Positions 41,086-50,951 are shown, counted from the stretch's first letter. The stretch: DNA of 64,000 bases from Saprospira grandis (GCF_027594745.1 NZ_CP110854.1:1426001-1490000); one strand, 5' to 3'. Notes: a model not told the origin generated them from the letters alone. Numbers and translations are program-made.

Positions 41086-42474
41086 CTAAGAAGGCTGCTC
41101 TTCAGATACTGTGTCCGTAGTCACAGAATCAATAACAGGGGCCTCAATAGGCTCAGGTTGAGCCAAAACGCTCATCGTTGCGGCTTTAGCATCAGCAGCT
41201 GCTTTTTTAGCAGCATCTACATCCAAAGTAGTACGAGCAATTTTCAAAGCGGCCAATACTTTAGCCTCTGCTTCTTCCATTTTGCTCAAGCTAGCGCCAG
41301 CAGCGGCAGCCATTGCTTCTTGCAAGCTAGCCAATTCTGCTTTAACGATCTCTTTTTGCGCCAATAGTTGTTCAAACTCAAGCTGTCCTTTTGCTACATC
41401 CTTAAACGGATCTTTATCTGTACCACGAACATTGTTCAAGTAGTGAGAAGTTGACTCGATACCGTCAAACCATTCGGCATATTCCTCTTCAGTAACTACC
41501 TTAAGTACACGGCGCATAGAGTAGTGACCACGGCCACAAAGCTCTGCACAAGCCAATTCGTACTCAAAAGCTTCCCAACGTTTCTTATCGGGGTTCTGCT
41601 TATCAGGAATATTCCAGTTGTCATAGTTCTTATAACGATTACGCATAGAGTCAGATGTAACTACAGGCGTAAAGACAAAATAAGTAGGCATACCAGGTAC
41701 AGCATCCATTTTTACACGGAACTGAGGAAGGTAGAAGTTGTGCAGTACGTCTCTAGAATTGATCCGCACACGCACCTTCTTACCTACAGGCAAAACGATT
41801 TCACTAGGATGGAAATCATCAATGTTTTTCTTATCCGTCCAGTCCTGACCCAATGGGTTAGTCCCGTCAATTTTTGTAAAATGCTTTGTTCCTAGCTTTT
41901 GGTCACGGCCAGGATAACGGAGCAACCAAGCAAACTGCATCCCAGTTGCCTCAATCTCCATATAATCCTCTCCAGCTACTTCCTCAGGAGTAACATCCGC
42001 CATGATTTCGTTCCAAGCCTGCAAACCACTCACCACCAAAAAGGTCATGATAATAGCAGGTACAAGCATCCAGATCATCTCCAAACGATCATCATGTGCC
42101 CAGTACTTGGCCCGACGGCCCTTCTGCCCTCTAAACTTCCATGCAAAGAAGAAAAGCGCAAACTGACAACCAAAAAATACAATAGACGTAAAGAACAAAG
42201 TCGTATTAAATACGCTATCTACCATAGGACCATGCAACGACGCCGCCGTATTCGGTCCCCAACCCAACAAATAAGGGATGTAATAAATAAACGATACAAT
42301 ACAAGTAAGGAGAAAGCCAATCATGAAGACCATTCCTAGCCCTGCATGAAAGTTGTTTCGTTCAAACTCCTCCGCCTTTTCACCTCTTACTACAGAGGCT
42401 AGTTCGCGCGCTCTACCGATCTGTACGATAAAGACAGCAGCGAGAACGATGATAATGAGTAGAAGCCAAGTCAT
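41086..42474 (-). CDS. coxB: Cytochrome c oxidase subunit II with extra helices and long tail
   Basis: A 462-residue protein, longer than usual. An additional N-terminal helix (1-20) precedes the two usual transmembrane pairs. The cupredoxin domain has intact CuA ligands: the His in VLHNFYLPQFRVKMDAVPG and CAELCGRGHYSM. From about residue 350 a 110-residue Ala/Glu/Lys helical tail (coiled coil) follows, ending in an acidic stretch. No heme motif is fused, so cytochrome c must dock separately. It accepts electrons from cytochrome c and passes them to subunit I. Confidence 0.93.
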   Translation of the reverse strand: MTWLLLIIIVLAAVFIVQIGRARELASVVRGEKAEEFERNNFHAGLGMVFMIGFLLTCIVSFIYYIPYLLGWGPNTAASLHGPMVDSVFNTTLFFTSIVFFGCQFALFFFAWKFRGQKGRRAKYWAHDDRLEMIWMLVPAIIMTFLVVSGLQAWNEIMADVTPEEVAGEDYMEIEATGMQFAWLLRYPGRDQKLGTKHFTKIDGTNPLGQDWTDKKNIDDFHPSEIVLPVGKKVRVRINSRDVLHNFYLPQFRVKMDAVPGMPTYFVFTPVVTSDSMRNRYKNYDNWNIPDKQNPDKKRWEAFEYELACAELCGRGHYSMRRVLKVVTEEEYAEWFDGIESTSHYLNNVRGTDKDPFKDVAKGQLEFEQLLAQKEIVKAELASLQEAMAAAAGASLSKMEEAEAKVLAALKIARTTLDVDAAKKAAADAKAATMSVLAQPEPIEAPVIDSVTTDTVSEEQPS

Positions 42475-42526
42475 GTTCTATAGGTTTTTCTGCAGCTAAT
42501 AGCTGCCAATAATATTATTTACTTCG

Positions 42527-42534
42527 CAAATATA
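42527..42534 (-). promoter_or_regulatory. Putative -7 element for the cox operon
   Basis: Minus-strand TATATTTG lies 53 bp before the coxB start; no matching TTG was found 19-20 bp upstream. Its presence suggests the cox genes can be transcribed apart from the act genes. Confidence 0.4.
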
Positions 42535-42654
42535 ACAAAAGAGGCCAAAAGATTGATTAACGCCCCTCGCAAAGAACTAATCTTTAGAATCTTTTTAAAT
42601 TGTTAAAAAGTCTAAAAATCAGGAACTTTTTTCTTGCCAATCTAAGACTATTTT

Positions 42655-42811
42655 GGGGCCTCCGCAGCAAGCTGCGGCGCTGCCTTTCGCAGCTCGCAAG
42701 TCTGCTCGGCCCTTCGGCGCTTGCAGCGCCTCGGTCTGCGGCTTCGCCGCCCTGCTCCAGTCGCTAGGCCTGCGGCGCTCCGCGCCTGCAAAACCGTTTA
42801 ATTGGACCAAA
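42655..42811 (+). repeat. GC-rich four-hairpin dispersed element, copy 15a
   Basis: GGGGCCTCCGCAGCAAGCTGCGG, TTTCGCAGCTCGCAAGTCTG, hairpin GGCGCTTGCAGCGCC, TCGGTC, hairpin GCGGCTTCGCCGC, linker CTGCTCCAGTCGCTAGGCC, hairpin GGCGCTCCGCGCC, right end TGCAAAACCGTTTAATTGG. It separates the act and cox genes. Confidence 0.9.
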
Positions 42812-42964
42812 GCGGCCCGGCCATCAGCCGCAAAGCGGCTTAACGGCCTAGCGCTGTGAAAGGGGGCGGCATAGCCGCCGACCTAGGGCGGCCTTGGCCG
42901 CCCGCAGGGCCGAGCAGACCTGCGAGCCCTGAAACATAGCGGCGGGCGCTAGCCCGCAGGCCCC
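42812..42964 (-). repeat. GC-rich four-hairpin dispersed element, copy 15b (inverted partner)
   Basis: Minus strand: GGGGCCTGCGGGCTAGCGCCC, GCCGCTATGTTTCAGGGCTC, GCAGGTCTGCTCGGCC, hairpin GGGCGGC...GCCGCCC, hairpin CGGCGGCTATGCCGCC, linker TTCACAGCGCTAGGCCG, hairpin AGCCGCTTTGCGGCT. Its right end abuts that of copy 15a. Confidence 0.85.
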
Positions 42965-42978
42965 AAATTATCAGTATC

Positions 42979-44553
42979 CTAGAGATCGTACCAAACGTGG
43001 TGATGCTTACTTTCGTCTACATAAGGATCGTTCTTAGGCATCAAAGAGGCACCAGACAATACTTGGAAAGTAACAAATAGGAACAAGCCCAAAAAGCCAA
43101 TCATTGTTCCTAGCTCTAGAAGGCCAGGAAAGTGAATTCCCATTACAAATTGAGTGGGGTGCTCGGCATGAGCTTCTTCTGTATGCGCCTCTTCTCCATG
43201 AGCAGTAGCATGCGCGTCTTCTGTATCATGAGCATGCGCTTCGGCAGGAGCAGTAGTTTCGGCAGCAGTAGCAGAATCATTTTCTGTAGTTGCTGGAGCT
43301 TCTTCTGTATGTCCTTCCTCCCCATGAGCATCATCGCCATGCTGAGGGTTAGCCGTAAGTACAGCCTTAGGAGCTTGGTTGAGGTGAAGGAGATCACCAT
43401 GAGCATCATGCCCTTCTTCGCCATGTCCATGATCGTCGCCATGACCGTGGCCAGCATGTTGAGCATGCTCCCAGTTGTGCCAAACACCAGGCTTAATCAT
43501 TTGGAAATAATCTACCCAGTGGCCTAGCAAAACGATCACTGCAACAAGGGCCAAAGTACCTTTAGCGCGCTTAGAATTGTTCATCATAAGGATGAAGAAA
43601 GGCAGGATAAAGTTGAGTAGGATATTGAGGTAGAAAACAGCGGGAAACTGATCGAAACGAAGGTCGAAGTATTGTGTTTCTTCCCCGTTATTTGCATACC
43701 AAATGAGGAGGAACTGCGAGAACCAAAGGTAGGTCCAGAATACGCTAAATCCGAAGATATACTTACCGAGGTCATGCGTGTGCTCCTTAGTGAAGTACTG
43801 CATATGGCCGCGGCTCTGCAAGAAAAGGATGAGCAAAAAGATGATACAAATTGCGCTTACCCAAACACTTACGGTAGCATACCAAGCGAAGAGCGTACTA
43901 TACCAGTGAACATCTACAGACATCACCCACTGCCAGATAGCATAAGCGCTAGAGAAACCAGCGATAGGCAAGAAAATAGCTGACCACATGTGAATTTTTT
44001 CATAGTTCACCTTGCGCAAAGAGCGATCGCCATCTTGTTCTAGAGACAATCTGCGGATCATCATAGCGAAAAGAGTCCATACCCCAAGCACCACCAAAGT
44101 GAGTACATAATTGAAGGGGTTAAGGAAAGCAGACTTATGCACGACCAAGTGATCTTCAGCTAGAGCGGTTTCATCGCTCCAGAGGTAAAGATAGTCAGTT
44201 CCTTCAGCGTCCATATAAACGCCTGCAGCAATAAGTGCAAAAAAGATGAGGCCAACAGGCATGAACATCATCATGGCCTCAGGCACTCGTTTAAAAATAG
44301 TTTGCCATCCGCCCCAGGCTACTACGTGAGTAGACAAAAAGAAAAGCGAAGCGAAAGCAATACCGGTAAAGAAGGCTGTATTATGGAGCAAGTTGGTCCA
44401 GAAGCGGACATGTCCATAGTCGCCATCCGTAAAGTAAGTAACCCCAAGGCTAATTGCTCCGATGAGAGTCATGATCGCGGTGATCATTTTTAGTTTCCCA
44501 TCAAAGACAAACTGAGGGTTATCCTGAATTGCGTGGTTGTGATGCGCACCCAT
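42979..44553 (-). CDS. actF: Alternative complex III subunit ActF, with His-rich insertion
   Basis: A 524-residue membrane protein with about ten helices (residues 20-345 and 478-500), matching the quinol:cytochrome c oxidoreductase membrane subunit ActF. Between the last two helices lies a strongly charged, His-rich stretch (about 365-475) with repeats such as HGHGDDHGHGEEGHDAHGD and AHGEEAHTEEAHAEH. In the Act complex this subunit pairs with ActC in the membrane. The His-rich section is unusual and could bind divalent metal. It follows actE in the operon. Confidence 0.88.
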   Translation of the reverse strand: MGAHHNHAIQDNPQFVFDGKLKMITAIMTLIGAISLGVTYFTDGDYGHVRFWTNLLHNTAFFTGIAFASLFFLSTHVVAWGGWQTIFKRVPEAMMMFMPVGLIFFALIAAGVYMDAEGTDYLYLWSDETALAEDHLVVHKSAFLNPFNYVLTLVVLGVWTLFAMMIRRLSLEQDGDRSLRKVNYEKIHMWSAIFLPIAGFSSAYAIWQWVMSVDVHWYSTLFAWYATVSVWVSAICIIFLLILFLQSRGHMQYFTKEHTHDLGKYIFGFSVFWTYLWFSQFLLIWYANNGEETQYFDLRFDQFPAVFYLNILLNFILPFFILMMNNSKRAKGTLALVAVIVLLGHWVDYFQMIKPGVWHNWEHAQHAGHGHGDDHGHGEEGHDAHGDLLHLNQAPKAVLTANPQHGDDAHGEEGHTEEAPATTENDSATAAETTAPAEAHAHDTEDAHATAHGEEAHTEEAHAEHPTQFVMGIHFPGLLELGTMIGFLGLFLFVTFQVLSGASLMPKNDPYVDESKHHHVWYDL

Positions 44554-44620
44554 TAGTTATCAGTTTCTATAGGTTTAGTCAATAGTTTTGATTCAATCTG
44601 AAGTTAGTCATCACTAACCC

Positions 44621-45379
44621 TTATTTGTTTTCTTCTTCAGTGGCTGCTGCTTCGGCCTCAGTATCTTCGGCGTCGGGAGTAGCTACTTTATTTTGGCCAT
44701 TAGCGGTAGGCAAGTCATATTTTTCGGCTTGCAAGCTACGGATATAGTGGATCACCATCCAGCGCTCATCATGGCTTAGTTTATCGGCATGAGAAAGCAT
44801 CACCCCTTTACCGTGCATAATGGCGTGATAGTAGCGGCCATCGGTAGCATTTTTGAGGTCATCAGTCATGTAGTTGGCGGGGGCGTTGGGGTAGGGCCCA
44901 TCGCCGCTATTCCATAGTTGGCCGTTTCCGTCGCCTTCTTCCCCATGGCAAGAAGCGCAGTATACTACATAAAGCTCCTCTCCTTTGGCCAAGATTTTCT
45001 TGAGGTCTTCCTCATTTTTGGCTTTGAGGGGATTTTCTGTAATTGCCTTCATGGCTTCATTGCGTCCTGCCTCTGTATTATCAAAAGCATAGACGGGAAA
45101 AGTAAACTCAGAAGCGCCGCCGGGCGTAGTAGCTGTTGCATTAAAGGGTACAGTACCAGCAACAGGTTTGCGAGGTTTGGCAAATTCGTGATACTCTTCT
45201 TCAGAAGAGTGCGTATTAAAGCGGTAGTACGTATTTACGTTTGCTTCATAGGCAATAGAGTGGCCCATATCGGGCATATACTCATAACCAGCAAACTCAC
45301 CTCCAGACTTGCCACAGCTTCCGAGGAAGAAAGCTGAAAGGGCAATAGCTGCGAAGAAGTATAGATTAGGTAATTTCAT
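44621..45379 (-). CDS. actE: Alternative complex III subunit ActE, mono-heme cytochrome c lipoprotein
   Basis: From the ATG at 45379 the 252-residue product has a lipoprotein signal with lipobox FFLGSC (Cys about 22) and a C-terminal cytochrome c domain with one CASCH heme site (about 145) and a downstream MLSHADKLSHDERWMVIHYIRSL helix with a likely axial Met. The tail is acidic. ActE passes electrons from the complex toward cytochrome c or the oxidase. It lies between actD and actF, the standard order. Confidence 0.9.
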   Translation of the reverse strand: MKLPNLYFFAAIALSAFFLGSCGKSGGEFAGYEYMPDMGHSIAYEANVNTYYRFNTHSSEEEYHEFAKPRKPVAGTVPFNATATTPGGASEFTFPVYAFDNTEAGRNEAMKAITENPLKAKNEEDLKKILAKGEELYVVYCASCHGEEGDGNGQLWNSGDGPYPNAPANYMTDDLKNATDGRYYHAIMHGKGVMLSHADKLSHDERWMVIHYIRSLQAEKYDLPTANGQNKVATPDAEDTEAEAAATEEENK

Positions 45380-45412
45380 GTCAATCACGTATAGAAGGGT
45401 GAGATGAAGTTA

Positions 45413-45946
45413 TTAGATATTTTTGATCTTGGGTTGCTCGCAGGCACCAGTGCTAAGGAGTTTAGCTTCTAGGGCTTGGCGTTGTTCCTCAGACATATTG
45501 GTCACATCAAAGGCGATACAGAAATGGTCATCGGTAATACGAGGATCGAGGTAAGGATTAGTTACGCCAGGGCCTAGGCCACAAACCAAGTAAAAAGTGA
45601 TTACCATTCCGACAGCAGCCATGAGTACAGTAAACTCAAAAGTGATCGGAATAAAAGAGGGCGCAGAGAAATAAGGCTTACCACCAAAAATGATGGGCCA
45701 ATCTCTAGTGAGCGTCCAAGTCATAAATCCAAAGGCGGTCAAGGCACCAAAGAGGCCATAAACAAAACCTGCAATATGCAAGCGCGATTCTTTAAGGCCC
45801 AAAACGGGGTCTAGACCGTGTACGGGAAAGGGAGTAAAAACATCCCAGATCTCGTTCCCCTCTTCACGGATATCTCTAACAGCGTCCATCAGCACTTCTT
45901 CATCTGTGTATAGACCGTAGAGGATAGTTTTATTCAACTGTTTCAT
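45413..45946 (-). CDS. actD: Alternative complex III subunit ActD (DUF3341)
   Basis: The 177-residue product from the ATG at 45946 has two helices (about 56-78, 98-122) joined by WTLTRDWPIIFGGKPYFSAPSFIPITFE, the hallmark of DUF3341/ActD. An upstream ATG at 45994 would read through the hairpin at 45962-45982 and is less likely. ActD is a small membrane subunit between ActC and ActE. Confidence 0.9.
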   Translation of the reverse strand: MKQLNKTILYGLYTDEEVLMDAVRDIREEGNEIWDVFTPFPVHGLDPVLGLKESRLHIAGFVYGLFGALTAFGFMTWTLTRDWPIIFGGKPYFSAPSFIPITFEFTVLMAAVGMVITFYLVCGLGPGVTNPYLDPRITDDHFCIAFDVTNMSEEQRQALEAKLLSTGACEQPKIKNI

Positions 45947-45961
45947 CAGCTTTATTTTGGT

Positions 45962-45982
45962 CTGCCCCCTTTTTGGGGGCAG
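45962..45982 (-). promoter_or_regulatory. Intercistronic hairpin between actC and actD
   Basis: CTGCCCCC and GGGGGCAG form a perfect 8-bp stem with a 5-base loop, 16 bp before the actD start. No T-run follows, so it is more likely an mRNA stability or processing element than a terminator. Confidence 0.55.
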
Positions 45983-46005
45983 TAGGTCATTCAAAGGTTA
46001 AAGGA

Positions 46006-47421
46006 TTAGGCTTCGCTGCTTAGTTCTTCAGCAGTTTCATGTTGGTGCATGTTTTCACCACAATACTGATCACCAGAGCTCTTCAAGATAGATTTCACCT
46101 CGGCGATAGCTACAACAGGAGCGACACGCATGAAAATGAGGTAAAGTACACCAAAGAGGCCAAAAGTGAAGAGGTATACCCCAACCTCTACCCAAGAAGG
46201 AGAGTAGTAGCTCCAGCTAGAAGGCAAGAAGTCACGGTGTAGGGTTGTTGCAATAATAACGAAACGCTCGAACCACATCCCGATATTTACTACAATAGAA
46301 AGGATGAAAGTAACCAAAACACTTCGGCGCATGCGCTTCACCCAGAAAAACTGAGGTGTGATTACGTTACAAGTCATCATAGCGAAGTAAGACCACCAGT
46401 AAGGACCTAATGCACGGTTATAGAAAGCAAACTGCTCATAAATATAACCAGAGTACCAAGCGATGAACAGCTCAGTCAAGTAAGCTACACCTACAATTGA
46501 ACCCGTCAAAACAATTACCTTATTCATTGACTCAATGTGCTGAAGCGTAATATAGTCTTTCAGCTGAGGCAAAGCAATTGACGTTAGGATCATTAGGGTT
46601 TGTACCATCGCAAAACCAGAGAAGATCGCACCCGCTACAAAGTAGGGAGGGAAAATCGTGGTATGCCATCCAGGTACAACAGAGGTAGCAAAGTCAAAAG
46701 ATACAATGGTGTGTACAGAAAGTACAAGAGGAGTAGCTAGTCCAGAAAGAACCAAAGCCATAGCCTCCCAACGTTGCCAGTGCTTGGCAGAACCAGTCCA
46801 ACCAAAAGAGGCAAAGTTATAGATACGCTTACGGAAGCCCTTGGCACGGTCGCGAATAGTAGCGAAGTCAGGAATCAATCCCATGTACCAGAACAAAAGC
46901 GATACAGTAAAGTAAGTAGAGATAGCGAATACATCCCAAAGGAGTGGCGAGTTGAAGTTTACCCACAAAGGACCACGTGTGTTAGGATAAGGGAAAACGA
47001 AGAAGGCCAACCAAATACGTCCCATGTGAATACCCGGGAAGAGCGCCGCACAAATTACGGCAAAAATGGTCATCGCCTCTGCAGCACGGTTTACCCCCGT
47101 ACGCCATTTTTGGCGGAAAAGTAACAAGATGGCCGAGATAAGTGTACCGGCGTGACCGATACCTACCCACCATACAAAGTTGGTAATATCCCAACCCCAA
47201 CCTACAGTACGGTTAAGGTACCAGCTACCAATCCCAAACCAGATGGTAACAAACAAGGCCAAACCACCAAAGGCGAGTAGCCCCAAAGCGCCCAACAAGA
47301 GCATTACCCATTTACCATTGGGCAACTCCTCCGTTGGGGAACAGATATCCTCAGTAATCTGATGATATGTCTTATTGCCCATTACTAATGGTGGGCGAAT
47401 ATCTGATACAACTGAGCTCAT
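46006..47421 (-). CDS. actC: Alternative complex III subunit ActC (NrfD/PsrC-like)
   Basis: A 471-residue integral membrane protein with about ten helices. GNKTYHQITEDI near the N terminus, WWVGIGHAGTLISAILLLFRQKWRTGVNRAAEAMT and FPYPNTRGPLW are typical of ActC, which holds the quinol site in the membrane beside the ActB iron-sulfur domain. It starts 43 bp after actB. Known structures suggest a role in proton transfer, which the sequence alone does not show. Confidence 0.93.
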   Translation of the reverse strand: MSSVVSDIRPPLVMGNKTYHQITEDICSPTEELPNGKWVMLLLGALGLLAFGGLALFVTIWFGIGSWYLNRTVGWGWDITNFVWWVGIGHAGTLISAILLLFRQKWRTGVNRAAEAMTIFAVICAALFPGIHMGRIWLAFFVFPYPNTRGPLWVNFNSPLLWDVFAISTYFTVSLLFWYMGLIPDFATIRDRAKGFRKRIYNFASFGWTGSAKHWQRWEAMALVLSGLATPLVLSVHTIVSFDFATSVVPGWHTTIFPPYFVAGAIFSGFAMVQTLMILTSIALPQLKDYITLQHIESMNKVIVLTGSIVGVAYLTELFIAWYSGYIYEQFAFYNRALGPYWWSYFAMMTCNVITPQFFWVKRMRRSVLVTFILSIVVNIGMWFERFVIIATTLHRDFLPSSWSYYSPSWVEVGVYLFTFGLFGVLYLIFMRVAPVVAIAEVKSILKSSGDQYCGENMHQHETAEELSSEA

Positions 47422-47464
47422 AAGAGTTTGATTTTATGATAATAGACGATTCTTTATTCTAAAA

Positions 47465-50400
47465 TTAAGCGAAGTTCACATCTGTATTCTGCACCTTCAT
47501 CAAGTAGGTGACAGCAGAACGAACGTTTACTTCTTCCAAGGCGAGGTAACCACGAGCAGATTCCATCCAAGCAACTACTTGGCTTTCTTTGTCGTTGCGG
47601 TCTCCAAAAGCAATAGCGCCAGTAGGACAAGCAGCCTGACAAGCTACTTTTACATCGCCATCCATAAGGCGGCGGCCTTCTACTTTTGCAGTCAATTTAG
47701 CCTCTTGCAAACGTTGTACACAGAAGCTACACTTCTCAATAACACCTCTTGAGCGAACAGTCACATCAGGGTTGAGGACCATACGAGTAAGGTTATCCGT
47801 CATGTAAGTATAGTACTCATCGTTCTCCATTCCGCGGTTCATGTCTACTTCGTTCAAAGCAAATGTATCGGCAGAAGTGTAGTCCAACCAGTTGAAACGA
47901 CGTACTTTATAAGGACAGTTGTTGGCACAGTAACGAGTACCAATACAACGGTTGTAAGTCATCTGGTTCAAACCTTCAGAACTGTGGTTGGTTGCAGCTA
48001 CAGGACAAACGTTCTCACAAGGAGCATTGTCACAGTGCTGACACATCATAGGCATATAAGCCGTATTGGGTGTCTCTTCATCGCCGTAGTAGTAGCGGTC
48101 AATACGCAACCAAGTCATTTCGTGTGCCTTAGACACCTCAAACTTACCAACAACAGGAACGTTGTTTTCTGCCATACAAGCTACGGTACAAGCACCACAA
48201 CCTGTACAGGCGTTCAAGTCGATAGACATAGCCCACCAGTGACCAGTACCATATACCTCGTTTCTATCGGGATAAAGGCCTTTTTCATTTAAGTGCTGGT
48301 AGCTCTTACGCTTAGCGTGTAGCTCTTTTAGGCCAGACTTAAGATCTTTAGCTGAAGATTGGAAGAATACAGAGCGGTTGGTTAGTGAACCTTGGAAACC
48401 ACGGTGGCCCAATACCTGCTCATCCACATTAAAGGGCTTGCCAGTAGACTCATCAACGATAGTTTTTCCAGATTCATCCTTAGAGGTCAAACCGTAAGTA
48501 TGGTGCATTTGCACACAAGCAAACTGCGAGTCGCGGCCCACCTTAGTAGGAGCACTTACGCTAGCAGAGCTATAAGTAAAGTTTTTACACTCAGGGAAGA
48601 GGTTCTTACCGACTAGGCTACCCGCTTTTCCAGCTTTTGTGCGACCATAACCCAATGCAATAGCAATGGTTTGGGGATGCAAACCAAACTGACGGATAAC
48701 AGGCAACTGATAAGTGTTTTCGCCAATTTTAATCTCAGCGATATCCCCATCTTTCATGTTATCGTAAGGCGTTGTATAATCGTTATCGCCATTCCATTTT
48801 ACAGGAATTGCAATAAAGTTATCCCAAGTGGTACGCATTACGGGATCAGGCATTTCTTGCAACCAAGGGTTGTTGGCATACTGACCAGAACCAAGGGCTA
48901 CTGTTTCGTAGAAAATGGCCTCTAGGGCATCGCTGCTCTTCTCAGACAAGCTAGACAAAGCAGATTGAGCGATGCTCAAAGCGCCACTGCTTGCTACAGG
49001 AGCAACTTCTTCTTCTACAGTTTCTTCTTTTTCGCTAGGAGTAGGCACTGCAGTTACTGTAGTTTCTTCTCCTTCTTTGGCTTCTTCTACAGGAGCAGCA
49101 GCTACAGTCGCCTTAATGCCAGGAGCGGCATCGGGGTTAGAGAGCTTCAACATACCGTCATGCAGTACATTGGTCCAGAAAGAAGCTTTAGTCATAAAGC
49201 GGTTCTGAGCAGCAAACAACTCGCTGGTCCAGAATGCTTTGATATATTCAAAGTAAGGCTGTTCGCCTTTCATGGCTTTACCGGCCCAAGTCAATAGTGT
49301 CTGACCTGCTGCACGTGTTTTGAACAAGGGGTTAATGGTGGGTTGTACGATGTAGTACTCGCCTTGTTTGGGGTTAACATCGCCCCAAGCCTCTAGATAA
49401 TGATGATCAGGAGCAACATACTGACAAAGAGCAGCAGTTTCATCTAAAGCAGCATTAAAGGCTACTGTAAATTTCTTAGCTTCTGTCAATTTTTTCAAAG
49501 CAGTAGCAAACTGAGCAGCCAAAGCAGGCAAATCATAAGCAGGGTTAGCGCCCATTACGATCACTGCATCATAGTTACCCAAGTTGTTCACCAAATTTTT
49601 GATGCTAGTATCATTTCCTTTGCGTTGCTTAGAGTAGCCGCTCCAGATGATCGTTTTGCCATAGGCACCCAACATCTCATTGATTCCGTTAACTACTTTT
49701 TGGATGTTCACATCATTGATTCCGCAAACTACCAAAGCGCCAGTTTTAGCGGCAGCAACCAATTTCTTGGCTGTGCTCTTAATGGCTTTATTGGCCTTGG
49801 CCCAGCTAAACTTAGCAGAAGCCGCTCCGCCAGAGTTGCCTGTTAGTGCAGCTACTTCATTATAAAGTGCCTTAACGGCCATAGCTTGCTCAGAAGGCTT
49901 AATCAGTACACGGTGATCAGCATTAGATCCAGTCATAGACATATGTCCCTCAAACTGAATATGTACGCTCATTTCCTTTTCTACCTTATCAGCAACAGCG
50001 CCATCGCTGTCTACAAAGGTTTTCATAGAAAAGTTTTGCTTACGGCTCTTCGCATAATCTACATTGAACTCTACAGGAGAGATCCAAGTCCCTAGGAAGT
50101 CACAATCAATACCAACAATACATTTGGCCTGATCGAAACGGTAGTTAGGAATAGCAGATTTGCCATACATCTCCTTATTGGCTTCTAGCAAAGCAGAAGA
50201 AGAAAAAGGATCGTATTGGATATGCTCAGCACCAGCATAAGTTGCTTTGAAGTCAGCAATAGCGCGCTCCAAAGAAGGGCTGAGTACAGTATGAGAAACG
50301 ATAGCTACTTTAGAAGCAGCAGACAAAGCTTTCTTGGCCTCTTTATCCAAGGCAGTCCAGCTCATTTCTTCGTACTTATCGCCAGCTACCTTTCCGGCAG

Positions 50401-50833
50401 ACTTGATGCGATTGGTATCATATAGGTCCAAAACGGAAGCCTGCGAACGCGCAGAAGTTCCGCCTTGAGTAAAGGCATTAGGATGCCCTTCAATTTTAAT
50501 TGGACGACCCTCTCTAGTTTTTACTAGAACGGGTACACAGTCTCCACCATTAACAAAGGTAGAGGCATAATAGGTAGCCACACCAGGAACAATTTCCTCG
50601 GGCTTTACCAAATAAGGAATGGCCCGTTTTACGGGGATTTCACAGCTAGCTAAAGTAGCTGCTCCCAATCCAAAACCTACGTATTTCAAAAAATCACGAC
50701 GGCTAGGGCCCTCGCCCTCCGTCTGCTCTTCCGATGCAGGAAACTCATTTTGCTGTGCTTTGATAAACTCAGCATCTTGGGTCAAATCTTCTACACTAAC
50801 CCAAACCTTGTTAGTATTCTCCTGTTTGCTCAT
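47465..50833 (-). CDS. actB: Alternative complex III subunit ActB (molybdopterin-like plus iron-sulfur domain)
   Basis: A 1122-residue fusion. A twin-arginine signal (SRRDFLKYVGFGLGAATLASC, about 44-64) ends in a lipobox-like ASC, so it is probably exported by Tat and lipidated. Residues 70-750 resemble molybdopterin oxidoreductases but known family members carry no molybdenum. An acidic Pro/Glu linker lies at about 590-650. The C-terminal third has cysteine groups CTGCGACTVAC, CQHCDNAPCENVC, CIGTRYCANNC and CSFC...CQAACP for four clusters. It relays electrons from quinol to the heme subunits. Confidence 0.95.
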   Translation of the reverse strand: MSKQENTNKVWVSVEDLTQDAEFIKAQQNEFPASEEQTEGEGPSRRDFLKYVGFGLGAATLASCEIPVKRAIPYLVKPEEIVPGVATYYASTFVNGGDCVPVLVKTREGRPIKIEGHPNAFTQGGTSARSQASVLDLYDTNRIKSAGKVAGDKYEEMSWTALDKEAKKALSAASKVAIVSHTVLSPSLERAIADFKATYAGAEHIQYDPFSSSALLEANKEMYGKSAIPNYRFDQAKCIVGIDCDFLGTWISPVEFNVDYAKSRKQNFSMKTFVDSDGAVADKVEKEMSVHIQFEGHMSMTGSNADHRVLIKPSEQAMAVKALYNEVAALTGNSGGAASAKFSWAKANKAIKSTAKKLVAAAKTGALVVCGINDVNIQKVVNGINEMLGAYGKTIIWSGYSKQRKGNDTSIKNLVNNLGNYDAVIVMGANPAYDLPALAAQFATALKKLTEAKKFTVAFNAALDETAALCQYVAPDHHYLEAWGDVNPKQGEYYIVQPTINPLFKTRAAGQTLLTWAGKAMKGEQPYFEYIKAFWTSELFAAQNRFMTKASFWTNVLHDGMLKLSNPDAAPGIKATVAAAPVEEAKEGEETTVTAVPTPSEKEETVEEEVAPVASSGALSIAQSALSSLSEKSSDALEAIFYETVALGSGQYANNPWLQEMPDPVMRTTWDNFIAIPVKWNGDNDYTTPYDNMKDGDIAEIKIGENTYQLPVIRQFGLHPQTIAIALGYGRTKAGKAGSLVGKNLFPECKNFTYSSASVSAPTKVGRDSQFACVQMHHTYGLTSKDESGKTIVDESTGKPFNVDEQVLGHRGFQGSLTNRSVFFQSSAKDLKSGLKELHAKRKSYQHLNEKGLYPDRNEVYGTGHWWAMSIDLNACTGCGACTVACMAENNVPVVGKFEVSKAHEMTWLRIDRYYYGDEETPNTAYMPMMCQHCDNAPCENVCPVAATNHSSEGLNQMTYNRCIGTRYCANNCPYKVRRFNWLDYTSADTFALNEVDMNRGMENDEYYTYMTDNLTRMVLNPDVTVRSRGVIEKCSFCVQRLQEAKLTAKVEGRRLMDGDVKVACQAACPTGAIAFGDRNDKESQVVAWMESARGYLALEEVNVRSAVTYLMKVQNTDVNFA

Positions 50834-50951
50834 ATCGCTTGAAGATAAAATATGTTGTACGGGATTGCTCCCAGAATTTTGCTAATTAGTATTTACTCAA
50901 ACAACAGCAGAAAGTTGAGCCCTCTGGCCCAACCTCCTGTTGTATCTTATG

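Noticed and set aside
45947..45994. Earlier start for ActD
   Set aside because: It would translate the intercistronic hairpin at 45962-45982 and adds residues not seen in the family.
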